From Parvibaculum sp. (lineage in GTDB: Bacteria; Pseudomonadota; Alphaproteobacteria; Parvibaculales; Parvibaculaceae), in NCBI GenBank assembly GCA_019635955.1, contig JAHBYL010000024.1, forward strand, positions 1-38,733: a DNA stretch of 38,733 bases. The letters run 5' to 3'. The notes under the pieces were generated by a model, which saw only the letters and a list, made by a program, of their open reading frames with translations, did not search any database and was not told the origin of the DNA. Of the stretch, positions 8,295 to 16,785 are shown piece after piece (the stretch's first letter is position 1; every line of letters starts with the position of its first letter). The translations under genes were made by a program, and so were the position numbers.

Positions 8295-9290
8295 CTATTG
8301 AGCGGCGGCAACGGCGGGAAGGTGAGAGACTTTCTGCAAGGCTTCGCGGATGACTTCAATGCCGGCGCCGGCACGCGGCGCATTTTCAGAGATATGACGG
8401 CGGAAGGCGCGCGCGCCCGGCTGCCCCTGGAAGAGCCCCAGTATATGGCGGGTCATGGCGTGAAGATGCGTTCCATGCGCCAATTCTCTTTGCACGTAAG
8501 GCAGGAAGGCTTCGAGCACCTCTTGGCGCGTGAGCGGGGATGTGCGCTCGCCAAAGAAGCGTGCATCCACTTCGGCGAGGAGATAAGGATTCTGATAGGC
8601 GGCGCGGCCGAGCATGGCGCCATCGACATGGGCCAGGTGCTGCGCCGCCTCGTCGAGCGTCGCGATGCCCCCATTGATGACGATTTCCATGTCCGGCATC
8701 GTCTGTTTCAGGCGATAGACCAGCGGATAGTCGAGCGGGGGAATGTCGCGGTTCTCCTTCGGCGAGAGACCTTCAAGCCAGGCCTTGCGGGCATGGACGA
8801 TCAGCGTTTCGCAGCCGGCTTCGCGCACGGCAAGCGCCATGGCCGGTAGCGCCTCCTCCGGCTCCTGCTCGTCGACGCCGATGCGGCATTTGACGGTGAC
8901 GGGGACGGTGACCGCCTTGCGCATCGCCTCGACGCAGCGCGCGACGAGATTCGACTCGCGCATGAGACAGGCGCCGAAGCGGCCGGACTGCACGCGGTCC
9001 GACGGGCAGCCGACATTCAAGTTCACTTCGTCATAGCCGAAATCGGCGGCGATGCGCGCAGCCTCGGCAAGCTCGGCCGGCTCCGAACCGCCGAGCTGCA
9101 CGGCAACGGGGTGCTCCGACGCATCGAAGCCGAGCAGGCGCCGACGGTCGCCATGCAGCACGGCGCCGGTCGTCACCATCTCGGTATAGAGAAGCGCGCG
9201 GCGCGTGATGAGGCGCAGGAAGAACCGGTCGTGGCGATCGGTCCAATCCATCATAGGGGCGATGGATACTTTATTTTTCAGTGTATTCAA
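8295..9290 (-). CDS. dusA: tRNA-dihydrouridine(20/20a) synthase
   Basis: DusA reduces uridines in the tRNA D-loop using FMN and NADPH. The 331-residue protein has the FMN-binding start SIAPMMDWTDRHDRFF, the catalytic loop LNVGCPSDRVQ (Cys95), VKCRIGVDE, the LIVHARKAWLEGLSPKENR substrate loop typical of the DusA subgroup, and INGGI near the phosphate site. The start is TTG 9290: upstream in frame there are only CTG and other codons before a stop, and the same TTG-AAT is kept in the truncated copy at 29170. It is complete although its 5' flank now belongs to the copper island, so it needs a promoter from the island side. Confidence 0.93.
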   Translation of the reverse strand: MNTLKNKVSIAPMMDWTDRHDRFFLRLITRRALLYTEMVTTGAVLHGDRRRLLGFDASEHPVAVQLGGSEPAELAEAARIAADFGYDEVNLNVGCPSDRVQSGRFGACLMRESNLVARCVEAMRKAVTVPVTVKCRIGVDEQEPEEALPAMALAVREAGCETLIVHARKAWLEGLSPKENRDIPPLDYPLVYRLKQTMPDMEIVINGGIATLDEAAQHLAHVDGAMLGRAAYQNPYLLAEVDARFFGERTSPLTRQEVLEAFLPYVQRELAHGTHLHAMTRHILGLFQGQPGARAFRRHISENAPRAGAGIEVIREALQKVSHLPAVAAAQ

Positions 9291-9335
9291 CAGCTTACCC
9301 TGACCTCGGGGATGTGCAACCAGCCTAGTTTACGC
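9236..9335. repeat. Direct repeat, dusA-proximal copy (candidate attachment site)
   Basis: These 100 bases span the first 18 codons of dusA and 45 bases upstream. They align without a gap to 29116-29215 in the same orientation, 80 of 100 matching by my count. The longest identical block, GTATTCAACAGCTTACC (9283-9299), covers the dusA start codon. A second identical block, GCCTAGTTTACGC (9323-9335), ends the similarity. The blocks are the natural candidates for the recombination core. Confidence 0.85.
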
Positions 9336-9337
9336 CC

Positions 9338-9367
9338 TTGTACTTCCTTATGCGCATATAGGTACAA
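9338..9367. repeat. Inverted repeat with inner palindrome next to the dusA-side junction
   Basis: Arms TTGTAC (9338-9343) and GTACAA (9362-9367) enclose the palindrome TATGCGCATA (9349-9358), almost concentric. It lies 3 bases beyond the end of the dusA repeat, inside the island. It could be a recombinase or excisionase arm site, or part of a promoter/operator now serving dusA (minus-strand TTGTCT and TATATG lie nearby at an 18-base spacing). Confidence 0.4.
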
Positions 9368-9432
9368 GAGAAATTCCCAGACAACCGAAAGACTCCGGAT
9401 GGATCGGATACTGGCGATCGAGTCGCTTGCTT

Positions 9433-12400
9433 TCACCTCGCGCTGCCGCCTTCGGCGTCGTATTCGGACAACCTCATGCCGTGGACGATCGCGTAGATCG
9501 CCGGAATCACCACGAGGGTGAGGAGGGTGGAGGACACCATGCCGCCGATCATCGGCACGGCGATGCGCTGCATCACCTCGGCGCCGGTGCCGGTCGCCCA
9601 GAGGATCGGCAGCAAGCCCGCCATGATGGTGATGACGGTCATCATTTTCGGCCGCACGCGCCCGACGGCGCCCGCCATGATCGCGCCGTTGAGATCGGCG
9701 CGGCTGAAGGCGCGGCCCTCGGCCGCGGCCAAGGCCTTCGCGTCCCGCAAGGCATGGTCGAGGTAGAGAAGCATCACGACGCCGGTTTCGGCAGCCACCC
9801 CCGCCAGCGCGATGAAGCCGACGGCGGCCGCGACGCTCATGTTGAAATCGAGCGCCGCCATCAACCAGAGCCCGCCGACCAGCGCGAAGGGCAATGACAG
9901 CATCACGATGAAGGTTTCGGTCAGACGCTGGAAGTTGAGATAGAGGAGCAGAAAAATCACCAAGAGCGTGACCGGGATGACGACGGAAAGGCGCTGCTGC
10001 GCCCGCGCCAGATATTCGAACTGGCCGCTCCAGGCGACCGTGTAGCCGGGCGGCAGCGCGACTTCGCTTGCGACCATGCGCCGCGCCTCACCGACATAGC
10101 CGCCGAGATCGCGGTCGCGGATATCGACAAAGACATAGACGACCGGCTGGCCGCTTTCGGTGCGCACCATGGTGGGACCGCGCGCCCGCGTGATGTCGGC
10201 GATCTCGCCGAGCGGAATGGCGGCGCCGGCCGGCGTCGTGACGAAAACCTCGCGCGCGATCGCCTCCGGATCGGCGCGGGAGGCCCGCGGGTAGCGCATC
10301 ACCACGTCGTAGCGCTCGCGCCCCTCGACCGTGGTGGTGAGGGCTTTGGCGCCCAGCGCCATCGCAATCGTCTCCTGCACCGTCTCCATTGACAGACCGT
10401 GCCGGGCGATGCGGTCGCGGTCAGGCTTGATGTCGAGGAAATAACCGCCATTGACGCGCTCGGCATAGGCCGACGAGGTGCCGGGAACGGCGCGCAAGGC
10501 GGTTTCGATCTCGCGGGCGATCCGTTCGAGCTCGACGAGATCGGGCCCGAAGATCTTGACGCCGACCGGCGTGCGGATGCCGGTCGAGAGCATGTCGATG
10601 CGGGCCTTGATGGGCATCGTCCAGGCATTGGAGACGCCCGGAAACTGGAGCGCGGTGTCCATGTCGGCAATCAGCTTGTCGAGGTTCATGCCCCGCCGCC
10701 AGTCGCGCTCGGGCTTCAGGTTGATGACGGTCTCGAACATTTCCATCGGCGCGGGATCGGTCGCACTGTCGGCGCGGCCCGCCTTGCCCCAGACCGAGGC
10801 GACCTCTGGAAAGGAGGCGATGATCCGGTTCTGCGTCTGCAGCAGTTCGGCCGCCTTTGTTACCGAAAGCCCCGGCAGCGTCGTCGGCATGTAGAGAAGC
10901 GTCCCCTCGTTGAGGTTCGGCATGAATTCCGAGCCGATGCGGCTGAGCGGCACCACCGTGACGGCGAGCATGATGACGGAAGCGAGGATGGTGACGCCGC
11001 GGGCGCGCAGCACCAGCCCGATCACGGGCCGGTAGAGCCAGATCAGCGCCTTGTTGAGCGGGTTCTGGGCCTCCGGTACGATCCGTCCGCGAATGAAGAT
11101 CGTCATCAGCACCGGCACCAGCGTGATCGAAAGAAGGGCGGCTGCCGCCATCGCGAAGGTCTTGGTGGCGGCCAGCGGCTTGAAGAGGCGGCCTTCCTGC
11201 GCCTCCAGCGTGAAGATCGGCAGGAAGGAGACCGTGATGATCAGCAGGCTGAAAAAGAGTGCCGGCCCCACTTCCTGCGCCGCCTCGATGACGACGGCCG
11301 TGCGCGAGGCGCCGGGCGGCGCATGCTCGAGCCGCTTGTGGGCGTTTTCGATCATCACGATCGCCGCATCGACCATGGCGCCGATCGCAATCGCGATGCC
11401 GCCGAGGCTCATGATGTTGGAGGGAATGCCGAGCACATGGGTGGCGGCAAGCGCCATCAGAATGCCGACCGGCAGCGTGACGATGGCGACAAGCGCGCTA
11501 CGCGCATGCCAGAGAAAGAGAAAGCAGACCAGCGCGACGACGATGCTTTCCTCGACGAGTGTGCGGACCAGCGTGTCGATGGCGCGGCGGATGAGTTCGG
11601 AACGGTCATAGACCTCGACGATTTCGGTATTGCCGGGCAGGCTCGGCGCAACGGCCACCAGCTCGCGCTTGACATTTTCGATGACCTCGAGCGCATTGGC
11701 GCCGTGGCGCTGCAGGGCGATGCCGGAGACCGCCTCGCCCTCGCCGCCCAGTTCGGCGACGCCGCGCCGTTCGTCGGGCGCGAGCTCGACGCGCGCCACG
11801 TCGCGCAGCAGCAGCGGCGTGCCACCCTCGGCGCGGAGCACGATCCTTTCGATATCCTCGATGCCGGCGAGATAGCCGCGGCCGCGGATCATGAATTCGG
11901 TTTCGGCAAGCTCGATGGTGCGGCCGCCGACATCCATGTTGCTGGCGCGCACCGCGCCGGCGATATCGGAAAGCGTCAGCCCCGTGCTTTTCAGCAGCAG
12001 CGGATCGACGATGATCGCATATTGCTGGACGATGCCGCCGACCGTTGCAACCTCAGCAACGCCGTCGGCGCGCGAGACGGCGAAGCGGACCTGCCAGTCC
12101 TGCAACGAGCGGAGTTCGGCAAGATTCAGCTCCGAGGATTTCAGCGCATATTGATAGACCCAGCCGACGCCGGTTGCATCCGGCCCGAGCGAGGGCGTCA
12201 CGCCGTCCGGCAGGCGTTCGGCCGACGCGCTCAGATATTCGAGAACGCGACTTCGCGCCCAGTAGAGGTCGACACCGTCCGCGAAGACGACATAGACGAA
12301 GGAAACGCCGAAGAAGGAAAAGCCGCGCACGACGCGCGCGTGCGGCACGTTGAGCATCGCGGTCGCGAGCGGAAAAGTCACCTGGTCCTCGACGACCTGC

Positions 12401-12573
12401 GGCGCCTGGCCCGGATAGTCGGTGACGATGATGACCTGCGTGTCCGACAGGTCCGGTATCGCATCGAGCGGAATGTGCGCGATCGAATAGACGCCGGCGA
12501 CGATCGCAAAGAGCGTGCCGATCAGCACCAGAACGCTGTTGCGTGCCGACCAGCCGATGATGCCCGCAATCAT
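9433..12573 (-). CDS. cusA: CusA/CzcA-family heavy-metal RND efflux pump, Cu(I)/Ag(I) type
   Basis: A 1046-residue inner-membrane RND transporter that moves metal ions from periplasm or cytoplasm through a tripartite complex using the proton gradient. It shows the RND start (NSVLVLIGTLFAIVAGVYSI), IPLDAIPDLSDTQVIIVTDYPGQAPQVVEDQVTFPL, and the TM4 motif GGIAIAIGAMVDAAIVMIEN, which is the monovalent (CusA/SilA) form rather than the divalent CzcA form. Length is normal. It overlaps cusB by 4 bases (ATGA), so the two are translationally coupled. No outer-membrane CusC/TolC gene or CusF chaperone follows. It is the last island gene before dusA. Confidence 0.93.
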   Translation of the reverse strand: MIAGIIGWSARNSVLVLIGTLFAIVAGVYSIAHIPLDAIPDLSDTQVIIVTDYPGQAPQVVEDQVTFPLATAMLNVPHARVVRGFSFFGVSFVYVVFADGVDLYWARSRVLEYLSASAERLPDGVTPSLGPDATGVGWVYQYALKSSELNLAELRSLQDWQVRFAVSRADGVAEVATVGGIVQQYAIIVDPLLLKSTGLTLSDIAGAVRASNMDVGGRTIELAETEFMIRGRGYLAGIEDIERIVLRAEGGTPLLLRDVARVELAPDERRGVAELGGEGEAVSGIALQRHGANALEVIENVKRELVAVAPSLPGNTEIVEVYDRSELIRRAIDTLVRTLVEESIVVALVCFLFLWHARSALVAIVTLPVGILMALAATHVLGIPSNIMSLGGIAIAIGAMVDAAIVMIENAHKRLEHAPPGASRTAVVIEAAQEVGPALFFSLLIITVSFLPIFTLEAQEGRLFKPLAATKTFAMAAAALLSITLVPVLMTIFIRGRIVPEAQNPLNKALIWLYRPVIGLVLRARGVTILASVIMLAVTVVPLSRIGSEFMPNLNEGTLLYMPTTLPGLSVTKAAELLQTQNRIIASFPEVASVWGKAGRADSATDPAPMEMFETVINLKPERDWRRGMNLDKLIADMDTALQFPGVSNAWTMPIKARIDMLSTGIRTPVGVKIFGPDLVELERIAREIETALRAVPGTSSAYAERVNGGYFLDIKPDRDRIARHGLSMETVQETIAMALGAKALTTTVEGRERYDVVMRYPRASRADPEAIAREVFVTTPAGAAIPLGEIADITRARGPTMVRTESGQPVVYVFVDIRDRDLGGYVGEARRMVASEVALPPGYTVAWSGQFEYLARAQQRLSVVIPVTLLVIFLLLYLNFQRLTETFIVMLSLPFALVGGLWLMAALDFNMSVAAAVGFIALAGVAAETGVVMLLYLDHALRDAKALAAAEGRAFSRADLNGAIMAGAVGRVRPKMMTVITIMAGLLPILWATGTGAEVMQRIAVPMIGGMVSSTLLTLVVIPAIYAIVHGMRLSEYDAEGGSAR

Positions 12574-14126
12574 GGCGCCACCGGTTCGGCGGTGAAGGCC
12601 GAAAGCGCGGTCTGGAGATTACTCTCGGCATCGATCAGGAAGATGCCGGAGGTGACGATCTCCTCGCCGGCGGCCAGACCCTCCCTGATCTCGACTTCAG
12701 CGCCGGCGCGGGCGCCGAGGCGAACGTCGCGCGGCTCGAAAAGCCCGTCGCCACGCGCGACGAAGACGATCTGGCGCGCGCCGTCGTCGATGACCGAGGC
12801 AGCCGGCACGGCAAGCGCCGGTCCGTCACCGAGCGGCGCGGCGATATCGACGCGCACGAAATGGCCGAGCTTGAGGCGCCCGTCTTCGTTCGGCACGACG
12901 AGCCGGACCCGGCCGGAGCGGGTCGCCATGTCGAGATCGGGATAGACGAAATCGACAATCGCCGCGCGCGTTTCGCCGGGCATGGCCGGCATCGACAATT
13001 GCGCGGCCTGGCCGGGCCTGACGAGCGCGAGATCCTGTTCGGCGATCTCGGCCATCACCCAGAGCGCCGACAGATCGGCAATCCGGAAAAGCGTGTCGCC
13101 AGCCGAAAAGCGCATGCCGTCGAGCGAGGGCTTTTCGATGACGGTGCCGCCGAGCGGCGCCTCGAAGGTCACCACCCGCGCCGGCGCGCGCGTGCGCGCC
13201 ATTTCGGCGATGGTGGTGCTCGAAATGCCGAAGAGACGGAGGTTCTGCGCGGCGCGTTCGACATCGCGGCCGCCGCGCGTGAGCGCCGAGAGGTAGTCGG
13301 CCTGCTTGCGCAACAATGCGTCGCTTTCGATCCAGGCCGTCATCAGCGGCGCGCCGACCGCCACCATGCCGCCGGTCGTGCGGACATCGAGACGTTCGAC
13401 AAAGCCGTCGAAGCGCGCCGTCACCAACGCGACGCGGGCTTCGTCCGCCGTCACGATGCCCGCGCCCCGGACGGTGCGGACGAGGGCGCGGCGCTCCACC
13501 GGCACCGTCCGGACGCCGGCGCGCTGCGTCTTTTCCGGGCTGACGCGGACGGTTCCGGCGGGAGCTTCAACATCCTCCTCATAGACGGGGATGTAATCCA
13601 TCCCCATCGAATCCTTTTTCGGCACCGGCGATATGTCGGGCAGGCCCATCGGGTTGCGGTAGTAGCGTATCTTGCGCTCCCCTGCCGCTGGCGCGGCAGG
13701 GGTTGCATCGGCTTTTTTCTCGACGGCTGTGTAGATAACGATGCCCTTGACGGGCGCCGGCACGCCGTCGATTTCCGCCTCGATCGTGAGCGCCCATCGA
13801 CCGGCCATCACGATCTTCGTTTCGAAAACGATGACATCCGGCGCGTCGGCCGGAACCGGCTTGAGCGGCGTATCCATCATCGCCATGCCGTCGGGGCCCA
13901 TGTCGAGCCGCGTCGAGACGATGTCGATATCCCCGGCCGGCACGGGCTTGCCGCTCGGGTCATGCAGCCGGACCTCGATCCGGACGCGCTCGCCGACCGG
14001 TATTTCCTCCGACACGGCCTCGAACTTGTAGGTCTGAGATTGGGCGCCGGCGATACTCCATACGCCGATCGCCGCCACGACCGCCGCAAGCGCAGCGATC
14101 GTGAACGCTTTGGGCAAGCGAACCAT
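12570..14126 (-). CDS. cusB: CusB-like periplasmic adaptor with heavy-metal-binding domain
   Basis: A 518-residue membrane-fusion protein that links the CusA pump to an outer-membrane channel. After an N-terminal anchor (residues about 8-28) comes an extra beta-sandwich domain (about 30-135, YKFEAVSEEIPVGERVRIEV to GIVIYTAVEK). Next is the short heavy-metal-binding domain YYRNPMGLPDISPVPKKDSM followed by GMDYIPVY (about 155-182), then the HlyD-type hairpin, lipoyl and barrel domains. The Met residues in the short domain fit Cu(I)/Ag(I). CAGGAG lies 6 bases before ATG 14126. It overlaps cusA by 4 bases. The N-terminal sandwich domain (YtkA/FixH-like in appearance) is present in only part of the family. 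Confidence 0.9.
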   Translation of the reverse strand: MVRLPKAFTIAALAAVVAAIGVWSIAGAQSQTYKFEAVSEEIPVGERVRIEVRLHDPSGKPVPAGDIDIVSTRLDMGPDGMAMMDTPLKPVPADAPDVIVFETKIVMAGRWALTIEAEIDGVPAPVKGIVIYTAVEKKADATPAAPAAGERKIRYYRNPMGLPDISPVPKKDSMGMDYIPVYEEDVEAPAGTVRVSPEKTQRAGVRTVPVERRALVRTVRGAGIVTADEARVALVTARFDGFVERLDVRTTGGMVAVGAPLMTAWIESDALLRKQADYLSALTRGGRDVERAAQNLRLFGISSTTIAEMARTRAPARVVTFEAPLGGTVIEKPSLDGMRFSAGDTLFRIADLSALWVMAEIAEQDLALVRPGQAAQLSMPAMPGETRAAIVDFVYPDLDMATRSGRVRLVVPNEDGRLKLGHFVRVDIAAPLGDGPALAVPAASVIDDGARQIVFVARGDGLFEPRDVRLGARAGAEVEIREGLAAGEEIVTSGIFLIDAESNLQTALSAFTAEPVAP

Positions 14127-14186
14127 AAGACTCTCCTGAAGTTGATGTGACAGTTGACGCGCAGCCGAAAGGGCCGCGCCGGTCCG

Positions 14187-14588
14187 TCACACCGGCTTGG
14201 GAGGTCGTCGCAAGGGAGAGGGGGAAAGATCGGCCCGGCTACCATCCGGATCGCGAACCGCTTTGATTGCATGCTCGGCCGGGACAAATCCGGACGCAGC
14301 AGCGAGTTGAAGCGGCAGCTTACCGCAAGCGGTCATGCAGAGGGCCGAGCTGTCGCAGGTTGTCGTGTCGGCGCGGTCGCAATCGTCGCAGCAGGGACCC
14401 GCCATATCGCCCGCGCCATGTGCCATATGCGTCGTGGCGCCCTCATCGGCCATCGCGTAAGCCGAGGTCATCATATCGAGATCGGTCGCCGGCGCCGCAA
14501 CCGTTGTCAGAAGAAACGCAACCGCCAGCGCCGCCGCAAGCCAGTGGCGGCAGTTTATACTTCGGCAAACGATAGAGGTCCTCTTCAT
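14187..14588 (-). CDS. Small secreted Cys/Met/His-rich protein of the cus operon
   Basis: A 133-residue protein with a signal peptide (hydrophobic core HWLAAALAVAFLLTTVAAPA). The mature part has a metal-binding look: TTHMAHGAGDMAGPCCDDCD, then TTTCDSSALCMTACGK, in all six cysteines plus His and Met. The tail ends in SPLRRPPKPV. Small proteins of this kind open many copper RND operons; I recognise no named family with certainty (CopL or DUF2946-like at best). It lies 60 bases upstream of cusB and is probably co-transcribed. No good ribosome site precedes the ATG. It is a candidate periplasmic Cu/Ag buffer or chaperone that could stand in for the missing CusF. Confidence 0.65.
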   Translation of the reverse strand: MKRTSIVCRSINCRHWLAAALAVAFLLTTVAAPATDLDMMTSAYAMADEGATTHMAHGAGDMAGPCCDDCDRADTTTCDSSALCMTACGKLPLQLAAASGFVPAEHAIKAVRDPDGSRADLSPSPLRRPPKPV

Positions 14589-14865
14589 GACAACAGGCTA
14601 ACACAGACATCTTTACGGAGGGCTACACAAAAAAGTCATCGAAAATGGCCCCTCCCAACCTCCTTCTGACGACAGGAGAGTTTACGGCCACCTCACGACA
14701 TCGGCGTACCGAAGCCGCCGGTTCAAAGTTCTCTTTCGGTTCGGAAACAGGTTCCAAGACATCGAATAAGGCCAACCTGCGATCTCATTGTCGTTCAGCT
14801 TGATGGTATTTCAAAGCGACCAGTGTACCGGGCGAAAACAGGTCGACTACATCGATGAAGAAGCA
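14589..14865. other. Longest non-coding gap inside the island
   Basis: 277 bases between two minus-strand genes, the only sizeable gap in the array. It probably holds a promoter for the cus genes, but I see no CueR-type palindrome here. It contains a T-run (minus strand, near 14630) and a GGAGG near 14680 with no obvious open frame after it. I see no clear hairpin. Confidence 0.3.
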
Positions 14866-15321
14866 TCAGCGTTTCTTCATCGTATGCCCCAGCCACCAGA
14901 AGGTCAGTCCCGGCAGGACGATCCACTGGGCGACCGGCGAGAGGCCGGCCTCGAGGATCGGGATCACCGGCATCAGGTCGCGATAGGCCCATGAGGCGCG
15001 GATGACGATGTTGAGCCATTCGCTGAAGAGCGTGTAAGCGAGGCCGATGACGACCGTCGCAATCGCAACGCGCCCATAGCTCTGCGCCGGCCAACGGCCA
15101 TTGCCGAAAAGGAAAAGCGCCGCCATCAGCGCGGCAAGCGCGATCAGGATGTCGCCACCGGTGCAATGGATCGCGGCGAAGACGATCTCGCCTCGCGTTC
15201 CGGTCTCCCAGAGTGTGTAGAGCGGCATATGCGCGAATTCCCAGGCGAGATTGCCCAGCGCCATCAGGGCGATGTAGCGCCGCAGGAAAGGGAGCCAGTC
15301 GTTCCGGCCGTCGTTGAACAT
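14866..15321 (-). CDS. Small polytopic membrane protein of unknown function
   Basis: A 151-residue protein with about four hydrophobic segments: FLRRYIALMALGNLAWEF, EIVFAAIHCTGGDILIALAA to ALFLF, YGRVAIATVVIGLAYTLF and QWIVLPGLTFWWLG. It ends in KKR. Acidic and His residues sit at the segment edges (EFAHMPLY, HCTGGD, SEWLN). I know no named family. I chose ATG 15321 because GAGG lies 9 bases upstream; ATG 15327 is in the same frame but too close to that site. It follows the nuclease gene by 11 bases and is likely co-transcribed. Confidence 0.72.
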   Translation of the reverse strand: MFNDGRNDWLPFLRRYIALMALGNLAWEFAHMPLYTLWETGTRGEIVFAAIHCTGGDILIALAALMAALFLFGNGRWPAQSYGRVAIATVVIGLAYTLFSEWLNIVIRASWAYRDLMPVIPILEAGLSPVAQWIVLPGLTFWWLGHTMKKR

Positions 15322-15332
15322 CGGCATCCGCC

Positions 15333-16691
15333 TCACAGCGTGAAGACCTGGTCCTGGCGGGGAACGGCGACGTTCCAGCCGAGCTCGCGGTCGATGCGGA
15401 CGCGCAGGGCTTCCGAGGCATCGGGTTCGCCATGAACGACAAAGGCCTGTTGCGGCGGGCGGCGGAGGGCGGAGAGCCAGCGCATGATCTCGTCGCCATC
15501 GGCATGGGCCGACAGCATCGGCAGTTCGGCGACCTCGGCGCGGACCGGCACCCACTGCCCGTGGATCTTCGTTTCGCGCGCGCCCTGCAGCAGGGCGCGG
15601 CCGCGCGTGCCGGCGGCCTGAAAGCCGGAAAAGAGGATCGTGTGCTTGCGGTCCGTCGCGAAGGATTTCATGTGATGCAGGACACGGCCGCCGGTCGCCA
15701 TGCCGCTCGCCGAGATGACGATCTTCGGGTAGGCGTTGGCGGTGACCTCCTTCGAGTCGTCGACCTCGCGCACATAGGTCGCGATGCCGCAGACCTCCTT
15801 GCAAAGTGGCGGCGAGAGGCGGTGGTCGTCGAGATGGGCGCAAAGGAGCTCGCTCGCATTGATCGCCATCGGGCTGTCGAGATAGACCGGCACGTCGCGG
15901 AGGCGCCCGGCCTGTTTCAGCGCCCAGATGTAATAGAGAAGCGACTGGGCGCGGCCGACGGCAAAGGCCGGGATCACGACCGTGCCGCCGCGCGCCACCG
16001 TCGCCTCGATCACGGCGCCGAGCTGTTCGACCGGATCGGATTCGTCGTGCGCGCGGTTTCCATAGGTCGATTCAACGACGACATAATCGGCTTCCGGCAC
16101 CGGTTCGGGATCGACCATCACCGGGTCGCCATAGCGGCCGAGATCGCCGGAGAAGAGGATATTCTTCCCGCCCCAGCCGATCTCGGCCGTGGCGGCGCCG
16201 AGAATGTGGCCGGCATGGCGGAAGGTCAGCGTGGCGCCGCCGGGCAGCGAAACAGGTTTGCGATACGGGACGGCGGTGAAAGCCTCGACCGCGCGCTCGG
16301 CGTCGCGGATGCCGTAGAGCGGCAGGGCCGGCTTGTGCTTCGAATAGGCCTTGCGGTTGGCGTATTCGGCGTCCTTCTCCTGAATATGGCCGCTGTCCTT
16401 CAGAATGAGCGCCGCCACTTCGCGCGTCGCATCGGTCGAGAAGATGCGGCCGCGAAAGCCGTCGCGCACGATCTTCGGCAGATAGCCCGAATGATCGAGA
16501 TGGGCGTGAGTGAGCACGATGGCGTCGATCGAGCGGGGATCGACCGGGAACGGCGCCCAGTTGAGCTCGCGCAGGTTCTTCAGCCCCTGGAAGAGGCCGC
16601 AATCGACAAGGACGCGGTGGCCGTCCAGCGTCAGCAGATGTTTGGAGCCCGTGACGGTGCCCGCGCCGCCCAGCGAAGTCAGAGTGAACAT
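15333..16691 (-). CDS. MBL-fold/beta-CASP ribonuclease (YSH1/CPSF73-like)
   Basis: A 452-residue metallo-beta-lactamase-fold protein with a beta-CASP insert, the family of CPSF-73-like RNA endonucleases. Metal ligands are visible: THAHLDHSG (61-69), HAGHILGA (near 160), SGDLGR (near 180), and in the C-terminal half LSAHADGDE and FVVHGE. Such proteins cut RNA, and bacterial members often accompany stress or resistance genes without known targets. Its place in a copper array is not explained by any known copper pathway. It is separated from the upstream adaptor gene by a 94-base gap holding interleaved inverted repeats. Confidence 0.9.
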   Translation of the reverse strand: MFTLTSLGGAGTVTGSKHLLTLDGHRVLVDCGLFQGLKNLRELNWAPFPVDPRSIDAIVLTHAHLDHSGYLPKIVRDGFRGRIFSTDATREVAALILKDSGHIQEKDAEYANRKAYSKHKPALPLYGIRDAERAVEAFTAVPYRKPVSLPGGATLTFRHAGHILGAATAEIGWGGKNILFSGDLGRYGDPVMVDPEPVPEADYVVVESTYGNRAHDESDPVEQLGAVIEATVARGGTVVIPAFAVGRAQSLLYYIWALKQAGRLRDVPVYLDSPMAINASELLCAHLDDHRLSPPLCKEVCGIATYVREVDDSKEVTANAYPKIVISASGMATGGRVLHHMKSFATDRKHTILFSGFQAAGTRGRALLQGARETKIHGQWVPVRAEVAELPMLSAHADGDEIMRWLSALRRPPQQAFVVHGEPDASEALRVRIDRELGWNVAVPRQDQVFTL

Positions 16692-16713
16692 GTGACGCTT
16701 TCTCTTGTTGGCG

Positions 16714-16763
16714 ACAGGCCCGAATGCCGGCCGCGTTTCCCTGCCCGGCCTGTGCCGGCATTC
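16714..16763. repeat. Two interleaved inverted repeats upstream of the MBL nuclease gene
   Basis: ACAGGCC at 16714-16720 pairs with GGCCTGT at 16747-16753, and GAATGCCGGC at 16722-16731 pairs with GCCGGCATTC at 16754-16763. The arms alternate (a, b, a', b'), so in RNA they form either of two hairpins, or a pseudoknot. They lie in the 5' region of the nuclease transcript and 3' of the HlyD gene, a fitting place for an attenuator, processing site or autoregulatory target. Confidence 0.5.
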
Positions 16764-16785
16764 CCGCGTTCCCTACACACCGCGT

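Noticed and set aside
10399-12945. 848-codon open frame on the plus strand opposite cusA/cusB
   Set aside because: It lies wholly opposite two clear genes, its product is Arg/Asp/His-rich with no domain, and such frames are expected opposite GC-rich codons.
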